Shown one piece after another: positions 27,978 through 36,442 of a DNA stretch of 64,000 nucleotides. Both the position numbers and the translations under genes were made by a program. How positions within the stretch are numbered: position 1 is the stretch's first letter; each line of letters begins with the position of its first letter. The stretch is taken from positions 1,488,001 to 1,552,000 of the forward strand of contig NZ_CP073347.1 of the NCBI RefSeq assembly GCF_024397915.1, in the 5' to 3' direction. The stretch is from Marinobacterium rhizophilum (GTDB taxonomy: Bacteria; Pseudomonadota; Gammaproteobacteria; Pseudomonadales; Balneatricaceae). The notes beneath the pieces were generated by a model. The model had not been told where the DNA came from and did no database searches. It saw only the letters and a list, made by a program, of their open reading frames with translations.

Positions 27978-28889
27978 ATGAACCTCGATAATCTGCGCTA
28001 TTTTGTCCGCGTGGTCGAAGCCAACAGCTTCACCGCCGCCGCCGATCGCCTGGGTACACAGAAATCCACCCTGAGCCGACGCATCTCGCAGCTCGAAGAT
28101 GAACTGGGCATCCGCCTGCTGCAGCGAACCACCCGAAAACTGCACCTGACCCCGGACGGGGAAGAACTGTTCGAACGCTGCCGCCCGCTGATCTGCAAGC
28201 TTGAAGACGCCCGCCACGGCCTGAGTGTCAACCAGCCCGAACCCCAGGGCCGGTTGAAGCTCACCATGCCCACGGAACTCGCCCTGGCCATGCTCGACAA
28301 CCTGATGGCCAGTTTCATGCAGCAGTACCCCAAAATTCAGATGGAAGTCGAACTGACCTCAAGGGTGATAGACATGGTAGAGGAAGGCGTCGATATTGCC
28401 ATTCGGGTCGGCACACTCGAGGACTCCAGCCTTATAGCGCAGCCCGTCGCCCAGGTCGCCCGTGGTCTCTATGCCGCCCCGGACTACCTGCGCCATCACC
28501 CGGCGCTGGACAGTCCCCATGACCTGCAACGCCACCGTTACATTGGCCTGCTGATGCGCACCGATCCGTTGCATTTTGGCAACTGGGACCAGAGCCACAG
28601 CCTGCAGATGGAAACGCCGTTGCGCACCAACAGCCTGACCTTCATGCGCTATATGGCAAGGCGTGGGCTGGGCATCGCCAGGCTCCCCTGCTTCTTTGCC
28701 CAGCCCCTGGTCGAAAGCGGTGAACTTGAGCCGGTGTTGCAGCGGTACCCCGTTCCCAGCATTGCGCTCACCGCCCTGTACCCCAGCCGCCAGCACCTCA
28801 ACCCCAAGACCCGCCTGTTTCTTGATCATCTGCACACCGAGCTGCAACAGCACCCCTGGGCCAGCAATGAACTGATCCAGCTTCCCTGA
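27978..28889 (+). CDS. LysR family transcriptional regulator
   Basis: This 303-residue LysR protein has an N-terminal winged helix (FTAAADRLGTQKSTLSRRISQLEDELG, residues about 18-45, split in family style) and a substrate-binding domain. The next genes are the divergent YiiX-like gene, 201 bp away, and the ABC-like gene 187 bp downstream; either may be its target. The intergenic region contains a TTGTTGCAA-type dyad and a TAATAC -10-like element. The effector is unknown. Confidence 0.9.
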   Translation: MNLDNLRYFVRVVEANSFTAAADRLGTQKSTLSRRISQLEDELGIRLLQRTTRKLHLTPDGEELFERCRPLICKLEDARHGLSVNQPEPQGRLKLTMPTELALAMLDNLMASFMQQYPKIQMEVELTSRVIDMVEEGVDIAIRVGTLEDSSLIAQPVAQVARGLYAAPDYLRHHPALDSPHDLQRHRYIGLLMRTDPLHFGNWDQSHSLQMETPLRTNSLTFMRYMARRGLGIARLPCFFAQPLVESGELEPVLQRYPVPSIALTALYPSRQHLNPKTRLFLDHLHTELQQHPWASNELIQLP

Positions 28890-29076
28890 GTCAACGTACA
28901 CCGAGTGGAAAAATGCTCAAGCGCAGCCTCGAACAGATCCCCTGCGCGCGACTACACTAAAATGATAGATTTGTTGCAGAGCAGCAATATTGCGCTGTTC
29001 CAGTGCATGCAACCTGTTTGAACCCCTGAAGGCCCAGCCTTCCAGGGTTCATTCGTTCAGGAGCGGAGACCGCCCT

Positions 29077-31680
29077 ATGGACAAGTCCATTGTCCGATTT
29101 ATTCTGCGCTACAGCACACCCCAGCAGATTCGCCTGCTATTGATGACATTCTGCTCCTTCCCGCTGCTGTACGTGTCGCTGGAACTCCCCAAGATCATCA
29201 TCAACGATGCCATCGGTGATTCCACCAGCATCAAGCAGATATTCGATATCACCTTCACACCCATGCACTACCTGCTGGCGCTGTGCGGCCTGCTGCTGAC
29301 AATGATCCTGATCAACGGCATGGTGAAGATGTATATCAACACCTACAAGGGCATCGTGGGTGAACGGCTGGTGCGCCGCCTGCGCTACCAGCTGGTGGAA
29401 CGCATCCTGCGCTTTCAGCCCAGGCGGTTCCAGATGATCAGCCAGGGCGAACTGATCTCCACCGTCACCGCGGAAACCGAGCCCCTGGCCGGATTCATCG
29501 GCGACAGCATTGCACTGCCGGCCTTCCAGGGTGGCACCATGCTGACCATCCTGCTGTTCATGTTCATGCAGGACCCGATTCTGGGTATCGCGTCCATCGC
29601 CCTGATTCCCTTGCAGATCGTGATCATTCCGCGGCTGCAGCGCAAAATCAATTTGCTAAAAAAGGAGCGGGTAAAAACGGTGCGACACTTTTCCCAGCGT
29701 ATCGGCGAGAGCGTCGATGGCATGATGGAGATCCGCCTGCACGGCACCCGCCCCTATCACCTGGCCGAGTTCTCCAAGATTCTGGGCGAGCTGTTCCGTA
29801 TCCGGCTCGATATCTACAAGAAAAAGTTTTTCATGAAGTTTCTCAATAATCTTATAAACCAGCTGACGCCACTGATGTTTTATTCCATTGGCGGCGTCCT
29901 GGCCATTCGTGGCGACCTGACCATTGGGGCCCTGGTCGCGGCGGTTGCGGCGCACAAGGATCTGGCTGCTCCCTGGAAGGAGCTGCTCGATTATTACCAG
30001 CAATACCAGGACTCCCATATCAAGTACGAGCAGATTCTGGAGCAGTTCCAGTCCCAGGAACTGATGCCCACCGTCCCCGCCAGCGACACCAGTCCCACCC
30101 AGCTGGACAACCACATTTGCCTCGACAAGGTGGCCGTGGGCAGCGAGCTCGGTAACCGACTGGTACGCAACATCAACCTCGAGCTGCCCGCCGGCGGCAG
30201 CATGGCCATACGCTGCAAGGACCCGTCCCGCCTGCGTGCATTGGCCCGCACCCTGATCCGCATCAACCCGCCCCTCAGCGGCCACCTGCTGTTTGGTAAC
30301 GACGACCTGCAGACGCTGCCCTCGGACCTGCTGGCCCGGGAGTTGACCTATGTCGGCCCCGATGCTTTCCTGTTCTCCGGCAACATGCTGCAGAACATCA
30401 ACTACAGCATGCGCCTGAAGCCGCCCATGGAACCGCCCGAAGCCCTCGACAGCCAGCGACTCTGGGAGATACGCGAAGCCGAGGCCTCCGGCAACAGTAC
30501 TGACCGGTTCGACGGCATCTGGACCGACTTTGCCCTGGCCCATGCCGAAAACTGGGAAGACATGCGCCACTGGCTCTACCAGGGCCTGAAGGTGGTGGGC
30601 GCCGATGAACTGATTTACAACGTCGGACTGAACGAGAAATACAACCCGGTCGACCGGCCGCAGGAGCTGTCTGATGGCCTGCTCAGGGTGCGCCGGCAAC
30701 TGTTGCAGCGGGTACCCGCTGCAGGTCTGGATCACCTGGTCGAGCGACTCGATCCACAGCGCTACAACTGCGGTCTTTCGGTCGCGGAAAATCTTGGTTT
30801 TGGCGTCCCCTGCCCGCCGATCAGCACCCCAGCCTCCATGGCGGCACATCCGCAAATGAGCGCCCTGCTCGAGCAGTTCGACCTGAACCGGGCAGCACTC
30901 AATTGCGGTCGACGCATGGCCGAGCGGCTGAGCGAACTGGCGCTTGAAGCCGGCCCACTGGATCCGCTGCCGGATAATTTCGGCGAGTTCGACACCCCGG
31001 AATTTCGCCGCCAGGTCAGCGAGCTTGAACGTCGTGATCCGGCACGCAGCAGCGAAGATGCCAGGCTGCTGCTGGAGCTGTTTCTGCGTATCGTGCCGCT
31101 GCGACACGGCGATGACCTGCTGGACGACAGCCTCACGGCACAGCTGCTCGCTACCCGCCAGGTCGTGATGGCACGCACCGATTGCCCGCTGTGCAGCAGC
31201 TTCGATCACTTCAGCGAAGACCGGATCAGCGCCGGCCTCACCGTGCGCGAGAATGTACTGTTCGGCAAGGTGATTGGCACGGACCAGGCCCAGCTGCGCC
31301 AGCTGCAGCAGTTGATCGATGCTGCCATGCAGGATGAAGACGCCGAGTCCATGGTCATGGTACTGGCCGGCTTCACCCAGGTTGGCATCCGTGGCGGCAG
31401 CCTGCCGCTGATTGCACGCCAGCGTATCCAGCTATTGCGTGCCATCGTCAAGCACCCCAAGGTTCTGGTCATGCACGAGGCCCTTACCGCCATGAGCCTG
31501 GAGGAAAGGGCCACGGTACTGCGGCGTATCCGCACACGCCTGCCGGAGTTGACCCTGATCTATCTGGACCAGGAAATTCCACCGGGAGACCTGTTCGACA
31601 GCCAGTACCAGATCATTGCCGACGAGCTGCAAAGCCTGGATATCGATACGTTGCCGAGCCTGGCCAGCAGTAACCTGTAA
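29077..31680 (+). CDS. ABC-exporter-like protein with degenerate, interrupted nucleotide-binding domain
   Basis: This 867-residue protein begins at an ATG preceded by GGAGCGGAG. Residues 1-300 resemble an ABC exporter membrane domain (several helices, SQGELISTVTAETEPLAGFIGDS). The nucleotide-binding part follows the ABC order but lacks key residues. The P-loop position (about 369-392) has no GxxGxGKS/T, the Q-loop position reads VGPDAFLFSG (426-435), the signature reads GIRGGSLPL (770-778) and Walker B reads VLVMHEA with H800 in place of Asp, though E801 is kept. About 290 residues lie between the first Q-loop-like element and a second one (GLTVRENVLFGK, from 720), far more than usual. It is intact and not frameshifted, so it is probably functional but not a normal ATPase. 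Confidence 0.75.
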   Translation: MDKSIVRFILRYSTPQQIRLLLMTFCSFPLLYVSLELPKIIINDAIGDSTSIKQIFDITFTPMHYLLALCGLLLTMILINGMVKMYINTYKGIVGERLVRRLRYQLVERILRFQPRRFQMISQGELISTVTAETEPLAGFIGDSIALPAFQGGTMLTILLFMFMQDPILGIASIALIPLQIVIIPRLQRKINLLKKERVKTVRHFSQRIGESVDGMMEIRLHGTRPYHLAEFSKILGELFRIRLDIYKKKFFMKFLNNLINQLTPLMFYSIGGVLAIRGDLTIGALVAAVAAHKDLAAPWKELLDYYQQYQDSHIKYEQILEQFQSQELMPTVPASDTSPTQLDNHICLDKVAVGSELGNRLVRNINLELPAGGSMAIRCKDPSRLRALARTLIRINPPLSGHLLFGNDDLQTLPSDLLARELTYVGPDAFLFSGNMLQNINYSMRLKPPMEPPEALDSQRLWEIREAEASGNSTDRFDGIWTDFALAHAENWEDMRHWLYQGLKVVGADELIYNVGLNEKYNPVDRPQELSDGLLRVRRQLLQRVPAAGLDHLVERLDPQRYNCGLSVAENLGFGVPCPPISTPASMAAHPQMSALLEQFDLNRAALNCGRRMAERLSELALEAGPLDPLPDNFGEFDTPEFRRQVSELERRDPARSSEDARLLLELFLRIVPLRHGDDLLDDSLTAQLLATRQVVMARTDCPLCSSFDHFSEDRISAGLTVRENVLFGKVIGTDQAQLRQLQQLIDAAMQDEDAESMVMVLAGFTQVGIRGGSLPLIARQRIQLLRAIVKHPKVLVMHEALTAMSLEERATVLRRIRTRLPELTLIYLDQEIPPGDLFDSQYQIIADELQSLDIDTLPSLASSNL

Positions 31681-31780
31681 TTTTTCTACAGAACGCTATA
31701 CTAGCGGGATTGCAGCCACCGAGCCCGCAGCGCAAGAAACGCCTGTTCAGCCGCTGCCCTACAATAAAACGCCAAACAGA

Positions 31781-32335
31781 ATGGAACACCGCATGCGCCA
31801 ACTGATCTCCCTGCTGACCTTGTCACTGTTGCTCCTGGCGGGCCCGCTGCATGCCCAGGACCTGGAAATCGAGGCGTTCTATGGTCATTTCACCGGTACC
31901 GCAGACGCCCAGGTAGCGGGGGAGTCCGAGCGCCGGCAGTTGACAGTGCGCATCGAACCGCGGGATGACAACTTCGAAGTCGCCTGGGGCACCCGGGTAA
32001 AGCGTGCAGACCTGACGCAAAAGGAACACTTCTACCGCATCCTGTTTCGCAAGACGCGCCGTGGCGCCATCTATGCCTCAGCCATGCGCATGAATGTGTT
32101 CGGCAAGCACATCCCGATGGATCCGCTGGCCGGCGATCCCTTTGTATGGGCCCGCATCCACGACAAGACCCTCACCGTCTATGCCATGATGATTACCAAT
32201 CAGGGCGCCTACGACATGCAGATCTACGATCGCACCCTGCGCGACGACGGCAATATGGATCTGGACTACACCCGTATTCTGGACGGCAAGATCAGCAAGG
32301 AAATCACCGCCACCCTCAAGCGCGACCCGCAATAG
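31781..32335 (+). CDS. Secreted protein of unknown function
   Basis: The product is 184 residues, or 180 from the ATG at 31793, which has GGAA upstream. It has a clear signal peptide (LISLLTLSLLLLAGPLHA) followed by a predicted mature beta-rich domain of about 160 residues with no cysteines. I do not recognise the family. It lies 100 bp after the ABC-like gene, with a TATACT -10-like element at 31697-31702 between them. It may act in the periplasm with that protein. Confidence 0.7.
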   Translation: MEHRMRQLISLLTLSLLLLAGPLHAQDLEIEAFYGHFTGTADAQVAGESERRQLTVRIEPRDDNFEVAWGTRVKRADLTQKEHFYRILFRKTRRGAIYASAMRMNVFGKHIPMDPLAGDPFVWARIHDKTLTVYAMMITNQGAYDMQIYDRTLRDDGNMDLDYTRILDGKISKEITATLKRDPQ

Positions 32336-32704
32336 CATCGTTCCCTGTGCCTCAGAAAGATGAGCTTTGCTCGTGATCTGCACAGTGCAGGAGCCCTGCC
32401 GAAGCCAAAGCGCCGGCGCCCTGTCCGCGCAGGGGCCTGTTATCCAGGCTTGCGTATAACGGGGCCTTGCCGCTCCACACAGGGTACAGCCCGGTTGCCC
32501 ACCCTGCGCCAGCTCCATCTGGCTACACTCATATAGCATGAAAATAACTAACCTTATTGATCAGAAAGGATCGTTTGCTGCACGTGCGTCACGCCGTTAT
32601 TCTGGCGCCACTGGTTAGCGCTAAAGCGCCCAGCCCCGCACCTCGGGCCAACGCATGTCGCGCCGGCCGGGACGCGGCTGAAAGCCCAGTACAGGGAGAT
32701 ATCC
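32336..32704. other. Intergenic region without recognisable gene
   Basis: This 369-bp stretch has no convincing coding frame. It contains small GC-rich dyads (CCCTG...CAGGG near 32419-32436; GTTAT...ATAAC near 32438-32460) and, near the end, the ribosome site of the small gene at 32705. Confidence 0.5.
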
Positions 32705-32941
32705 ATGAACAACCTTTACACCCACTACAACGCCCACATGAACTCGCCACTGAGTTACCCGGGTGGCCGTCGTGAAACCGAGATCGAATACATTTTCCGC
32801 ATGGCCCGTGAAGCCGAAGCAGCCCGAAAAGCGGACCTGCGCCAGGCGCGCATCCAAACCATCAAGGCCACATTGCAGAAATTGCTGAGCAAGCTACACA
32901 TCAGCCGTACTCCCAGCCTGCACGCTCTGCTCGGACGCTAA
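32705..32941 (+). CDS. Small basic hypothetical protein
   Basis: A 78-residue protein with an excellent ribosome site (AGGGAGATATCC before the ATG). A Tyr/Asn-rich start is followed by a predicted charged amphipathic helix (about residues 20-65, EAEAARKADLRQARIQ) and a basic end. It has no membrane helix and I do not recognise the family. Codon choice is like its neighbours, which supports a real gene. Confidence 0.6.
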   Translation: MNNLYTHYNAHMNSPLSYPGGRRETEIEYIFRMAREAEAARKADLRQARIQTIKATLQKLLSKLHISRTPSLHALLGR

Positions 32942-33181
32942 GCATGCAGTGCCATCGCCCGCTTCGCAGCCTTCCCTTTGCAGAGGGCATGCTGGGAGCG
33001 GCGCCTGCAGCTGGCGACTCTGCACCTGGCCCCTCTGCACCTGACAATAGACCGACTATGCATTCGCGCTAACCCGCAGCCGAATACTGCCCCGCCCCCG
33101 GCATTGTGCGCGTTCAATTCGCGAAACACTGCCATCCTGCCAAGCCTTGGCCACGCACAGTACAATTCATAACACCTAACG

Positions 33182-33204
33182 GGCTGTTGAAAACCTACCT
33201 GCTA
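33182..33204. repeat. Copy 2 of 23-bp motif GGCTGTTGAAAA-N5-CTGCTA
   Basis: GGCTGTTGAAAA (33182-33193), five bases, then CTGCTA (33199-33204). The last three bases are the stop codon of the minus-strand TSUP gene, exactly as for copy 1 at 26953-26975. Confidence 0.7.
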
Positions 33205-33966
33205 CAGCACTTCCTTATACAGATAGCTGAGTGCCATCAGCAGGCACATGCATACCACCAGCGGTCGGATAATGCGGCTACCGTGACGAATCATGGCGTG
33301 ACTGCCAATCAGCGCACCCAGAACCTGGCCGGCAATCATGGCCGCCCCCAGGCTCCAGATCACCTTGCCACCGGCAACGAAGACCACCAGGGATGCGACA
33401 TTGCTTGCGCAGTTCATCACCTTCGCCGCGCCCGTCGCGCCAAGCAGGTTGCGCCCGCGAAACCAGATCTTGCTGAAGGCAAAAAAGGAGCCGGTGCCTG
33501 GCCCCAGAAAACCATCGTAAAAACCGACCAGGGGTGCCAGGGTGAGACTGTACAGGCGCCTGCTGATGCGCGGCCTGGTTTCCTCGAGCCCCGCCGTGGG
33601 TACCAGCAAAAAATACAGCGCGATCAATACCAGCACGATGGGAATCAGAAACATCAGTACACCGGGGTCCACGAACTGCACCAGCAGGGTTCCCAGCGCC
33701 GACCCCACCAGGCTGCCGATCACCAGCTCACGCACATCATCGAGCCTGACGACGCCCCGGCGCAACATGGTCAGTGCCGCTGTCAGACTGCCGAATGAAC
33801 CCTGCAGCTTGTTGGTGGCAAGCGCCGCCACCGGCGGCACCTGGGCCAGCAACAGGGCCGGCAATGTCAGCAGGCCACCGCCGCCGGCAATCGTATCGAT
33901 AAACCCCGCCACTAGCGCGACGCCAAACAGCGCCGCCAGCAGCTCCGGTGACAAAACCAGATCCAT
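33202..33966 (-). CDS. TSUP (TauE/SafE) family anion transporter
   Basis: This 254-residue polytopic protein of the YfcA-like TSUP family has paired glycine/proline motifs (GFIDTIAGGGGLLTLPALL; GFYDGFLGPGTGSFFAF). These transporters move sulfite, sulfonates or other sulfur- or carbon-containing anions; the substrate cannot be assigned. The ATG at 33966 has GGAG nine bases upstream and is preferred over the GTG at 33993. Confidence 0.85.
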   Translation of the reverse strand: MDLVLSPELLAALFGVALVAGFIDTIAGGGGLLTLPALLLAQVPPVAALATNKLQGSFGSLTAALTMLRRGVVRLDDVRELVIGSLVGSALGTLLVQFVDPGVLMFLIPIVLVLIALYFLLVPTAGLEETRPRISRRLYSLTLAPLVGFYDGFLGPGTGSFFAFSKIWFRGRNLLGATGAAKVMNCASNVASLVVFVAGGKVIWSLGAAMIAGQVLGALIGSHAMIRHGSRIIRPLVVCMCLLMALSYLYKEVL

Positions 33967-34161
33967 GGTACAGATCTCCAGGTAAGGATTCACAACCCTG
34001 CTTCAAACCACCATCAAGCGACGGCCCAGGGCGCGCAGAGGCCGGCCCTGTAACGAGGGCGCTGCGCAACCGGGCTGCACTGTACGCCTGGATGCGACCG
34101 GGTACAACAGCCTGCGCAGGCACCATTAACGCCCGGGGCTTGCCGCGGCAGAATAGCCGCG

Positions 34162-36150
34162 CTAGCCGGCAGACTTTGCCGGGCTGCGGCGCTTGGAGGG
34201 CGCCTTGCGCGCAGGCGTTGCACCGGCTGCCGGTGCCTTGCGCCCGGTGCGGCCGGACCCGCGCTTGCGACCGCGCCCGGGCGTTGCACTGCGTACTCCC
34301 TGCAGCCCCTGGGGCAAGGTATTGCTGGCGGTCTTGATCAGCTCGCCGAGAGCGCTTGTCAGTGCCGCCATGAACTCGGCGTAACTGCCCTGGCGCTGAC
34401 AGATGGCCTCCAACTTTGCTTCCCACTGGGCCGTCATGTCCGGCAGCGTGGTTTGCCGTGGCAGGCTGTTGATCAGGCCAATACCTGCGGGCGTGGCGTG
34501 AATCGCCTTGCCGCGGCGCTCCAGAAAACCGCGCCGGAACAGCAACTCGATAATGCCGGCCCGGGTGGCCTCTGTACCCAGGCCATCGGTGTCTTTCAGA
34601 ATCTGGCGGATGGAGCGGTCTTCGACAAAGCGGGCAATGCCGGTCATGGCCGCCAGCAGGGTCGCATCGGTAAAGTGCTTGGGCGGCTGGGTCATCTTTT
34701 CCACCAGCTCGCCGCGCTCACACTGCAGCACCTGACCGACACTGAGCGCGGGCAGCAACTGCGCCGCATCATCGTCGGCGGGTTCCTGGCGCCGGAAGAA
34801 GGGTTTCCAGCCAGGTACTATCACTTGCCGCGCCTGGGTGCGAAAACGCCCGCCGGCGATGTCGATTTCGACCCGGGTTTCAAAGTATTCGAAATCCGGC
34901 AAAAACTGCCCCACGTACTGGCGCGCGATCAGCTCGTACAGCTGTCGCTCCCGCCCCTGCAGGGCGGCGCTGCCCTGCTTTTTCTCGGTGGGAATAATGG
35001 CGTGGTGCGCATCCACCTTGCTGTCGTTCCAGGCCTGGCTCTTGCGAGCGCTATCGCTGGCGGCCAGCGCGTCTTTCAGTGCGTCGCAATTGTGCCCAAT
35101 GGCACCCAGCACCTGGGGTGCACGGGCCAGGTGCTCCAGCGGCAGATGCCGGCTGTCGGAGCGGGGGTAGGTAATCAGCTTGTGTTTTTCGTACAGGCTC
35201 TGGCAGGTATCCAGGGTTTCCTTGGCACTGAGCCCAAAACGTTTGGCGGCATCGATCTGCAGACTCGACAGACTATAGGGCAAGGGCGCGGCCTGGCGCC
35301 GGCGCTTCCTGTCTACCTCAAGCACGGTGCCGGGCTGGCCCGAAATGCGCCGGACCACGTTTTCCGCCAGGGGCCTGGACAGCACCCGCCCTTCTTCATC
35401 CTGGTAAGGCCCGCAGGCCTCACTGGGTTGCCACTTGGCATGGAAGGCTTCCCGGGCATCGGTGTGCAGGTGGGCCAGGACCTCATAGAAGGGTTTGGGT
35501 ACGAAGCTCGCAATGGCCTGGTCCCGGCGCACCACCAGCCCGAGCAGAGGTGTCTGCACCCGGCCGACGGAAAGTACGCCGTCGTAGCCCACCTTGCGCC
35601 CCTGGATAGTGTAGGCCCGGGTCATGTTGAGGCCGTACAGCCAGTCGGCCCGTGAACGTGCCAGCGCTGAGGTCGACAGCGGCACAAACTCAGGGTTTGG
35701 GCGCAAGCACTGCAGTGCACGACGCACGGCATCCGGGTTCAGGTCGCTGATCAGGCAACGCTGCACCGCCGCGCGCTTGGCATCCCGGACCCCCAGGTAC
35801 TCGATGACCTCGTCCACCAGCAACTGGCCCTCGCGATCCGGGTCGCCGGCATGCACCAGCTGATCCGCTTCCTTCACCAGCTTGCGCAGTACCGTCAGCT
35901 GCTTGCGCGTCTTGGGCTTGGGTGTCAGCTGCCATTGCTGCGGCAGAATAGGCAGGTGCTCCAGCCGCCACTGCTTGAAAGCCGGGTCGTAGGCATCGGG
36001 CTCCGCCTGTTCCAGCAGATGGCCGATGCACCAGCTCACGGTATCGCCGTTACCGGCCCGGATAAAACCATCCCCCTTGTGGTGCGGCCGGGGCAGCACG
36101 TCGGCGATGGCCCGGCCAAGACTCGGCTTTTCTGCAATATAGAGAATCAT
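34162..36150 (-). CDS. topB: DNA topoisomerase III
   Basis: TopB is a type IA topoisomerase that decatenates DNA and resolves recombination intermediates. The 662-residue product has the TOPRIM domain (N-terminal MILYIAEKPSLGRAIADVLP; AGDPDREGQLLVDEV) and the active-site tyrosine Y328 in LITYPRSDSRHL, the same number as in E. coli. The C-terminus is a Lys/Arg/Ala/Pro-rich tail of about 45 residues rather than zinc fingers. It is divergent from the nhaC-type gene. Confidence 0.95.
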   Translation of the reverse strand: MILYIAEKPSLGRAIADVLPRPHHKGDGFIRAGNGDTVSWCIGHLLEQAEPDAYDPAFKQWRLEHLPILPQQWQLTPKPKTRKQLTVLRKLVKEADQLVHAGDPDREGQLLVDEVIEYLGVRDAKRAAVQRCLISDLNPDAVRRALQCLRPNPEFVPLSTSALARSRADWLYGLNMTRAYTIQGRKVGYDGVLSVGRVQTPLLGLVVRRDQAIASFVPKPFYEVLAHLHTDAREAFHAKWQPSEACGPYQDEEGRVLSRPLAENVVRRISGQPGTVLEVDRKRRRQAAPLPYSLSSLQIDAAKRFGLSAKETLDTCQSLYEKHKLITYPRSDSRHLPLEHLARAPQVLGAIGHNCDALKDALAASDSARKSQAWNDSKVDAHHAIIPTEKKQGSAALQGRERQLYELIARQYVGQFLPDFEYFETRVEIDIAGGRFRTQARQVIVPGWKPFFRRQEPADDDAAQLLPALSVGQVLQCERGELVEKMTQPPKHFTDATLLAAMTGIARFVEDRSIRQILKDTDGLGTEATRAGIIELLFRRGFLERRGKAIHATPAGIGLINSLPRQTTLPDMTAQWEAKLEAICQRQGSYAEFMAALTSALGELIKTASNTLPQGLQGVRSATPGRGRKRGSGRTGRKAPAAGATPARKAPSKRRSPAKSAG

Positions 36151-36236
36151 GCGGCCAGCGCCCGTTAACTGTATAAATAAACAGGCATATTAGCCGCAAG
36201 CACAGCGCAGTGCCAGTAGCAGCCAAGGAATCATAG

Positions 36237-36275
36237 TTATATTAAATACAAATCTAATAACTTATTAGAATATAA
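36237..36275. promoter_or_regulatory. Nested AT-rich palindrome between topB and nhaC-type gene
   Basis: CTAATAA-C-TTATTAG (36254-36268) is a perfect inverted repeat, flanked by TTATATT (36237-36243) and its complement AATATAA (36269-36275). It lies in the 292-bp divergent intergenic region and is much more AT-rich than its surroundings. An operator for the antiporter gene is plausible; the binding protein is unknown. Confidence 0.45.
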
Positions 36276-36442
36276 CCAGACAATCTTTAGCACTCGGAGG
36301 CAACATCCGTATAATGCCGCGCTTGCTGTCAGCGTCACCCGCGCAGTCCCGCGGCATCGAGCCCTGACCACAACGGCGCCCTATCCCTGCGCCCTGTTTT
36401 TATTCGCCGCCTACCAGGCGGCCGCACTGACTGGAGACTGCG

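Noticed and set aside
26953..33204. Composite transposon bounded by the two 23-bp motifs
   Set aside because: The copies are in direct orientation, no transposase lies between them, and no target duplication is visible.
34453..35655. Plus-strand open frame of 400 codons over topB
   Set aside because: Antisense shadow of topB, whose active-site motifs are intact.
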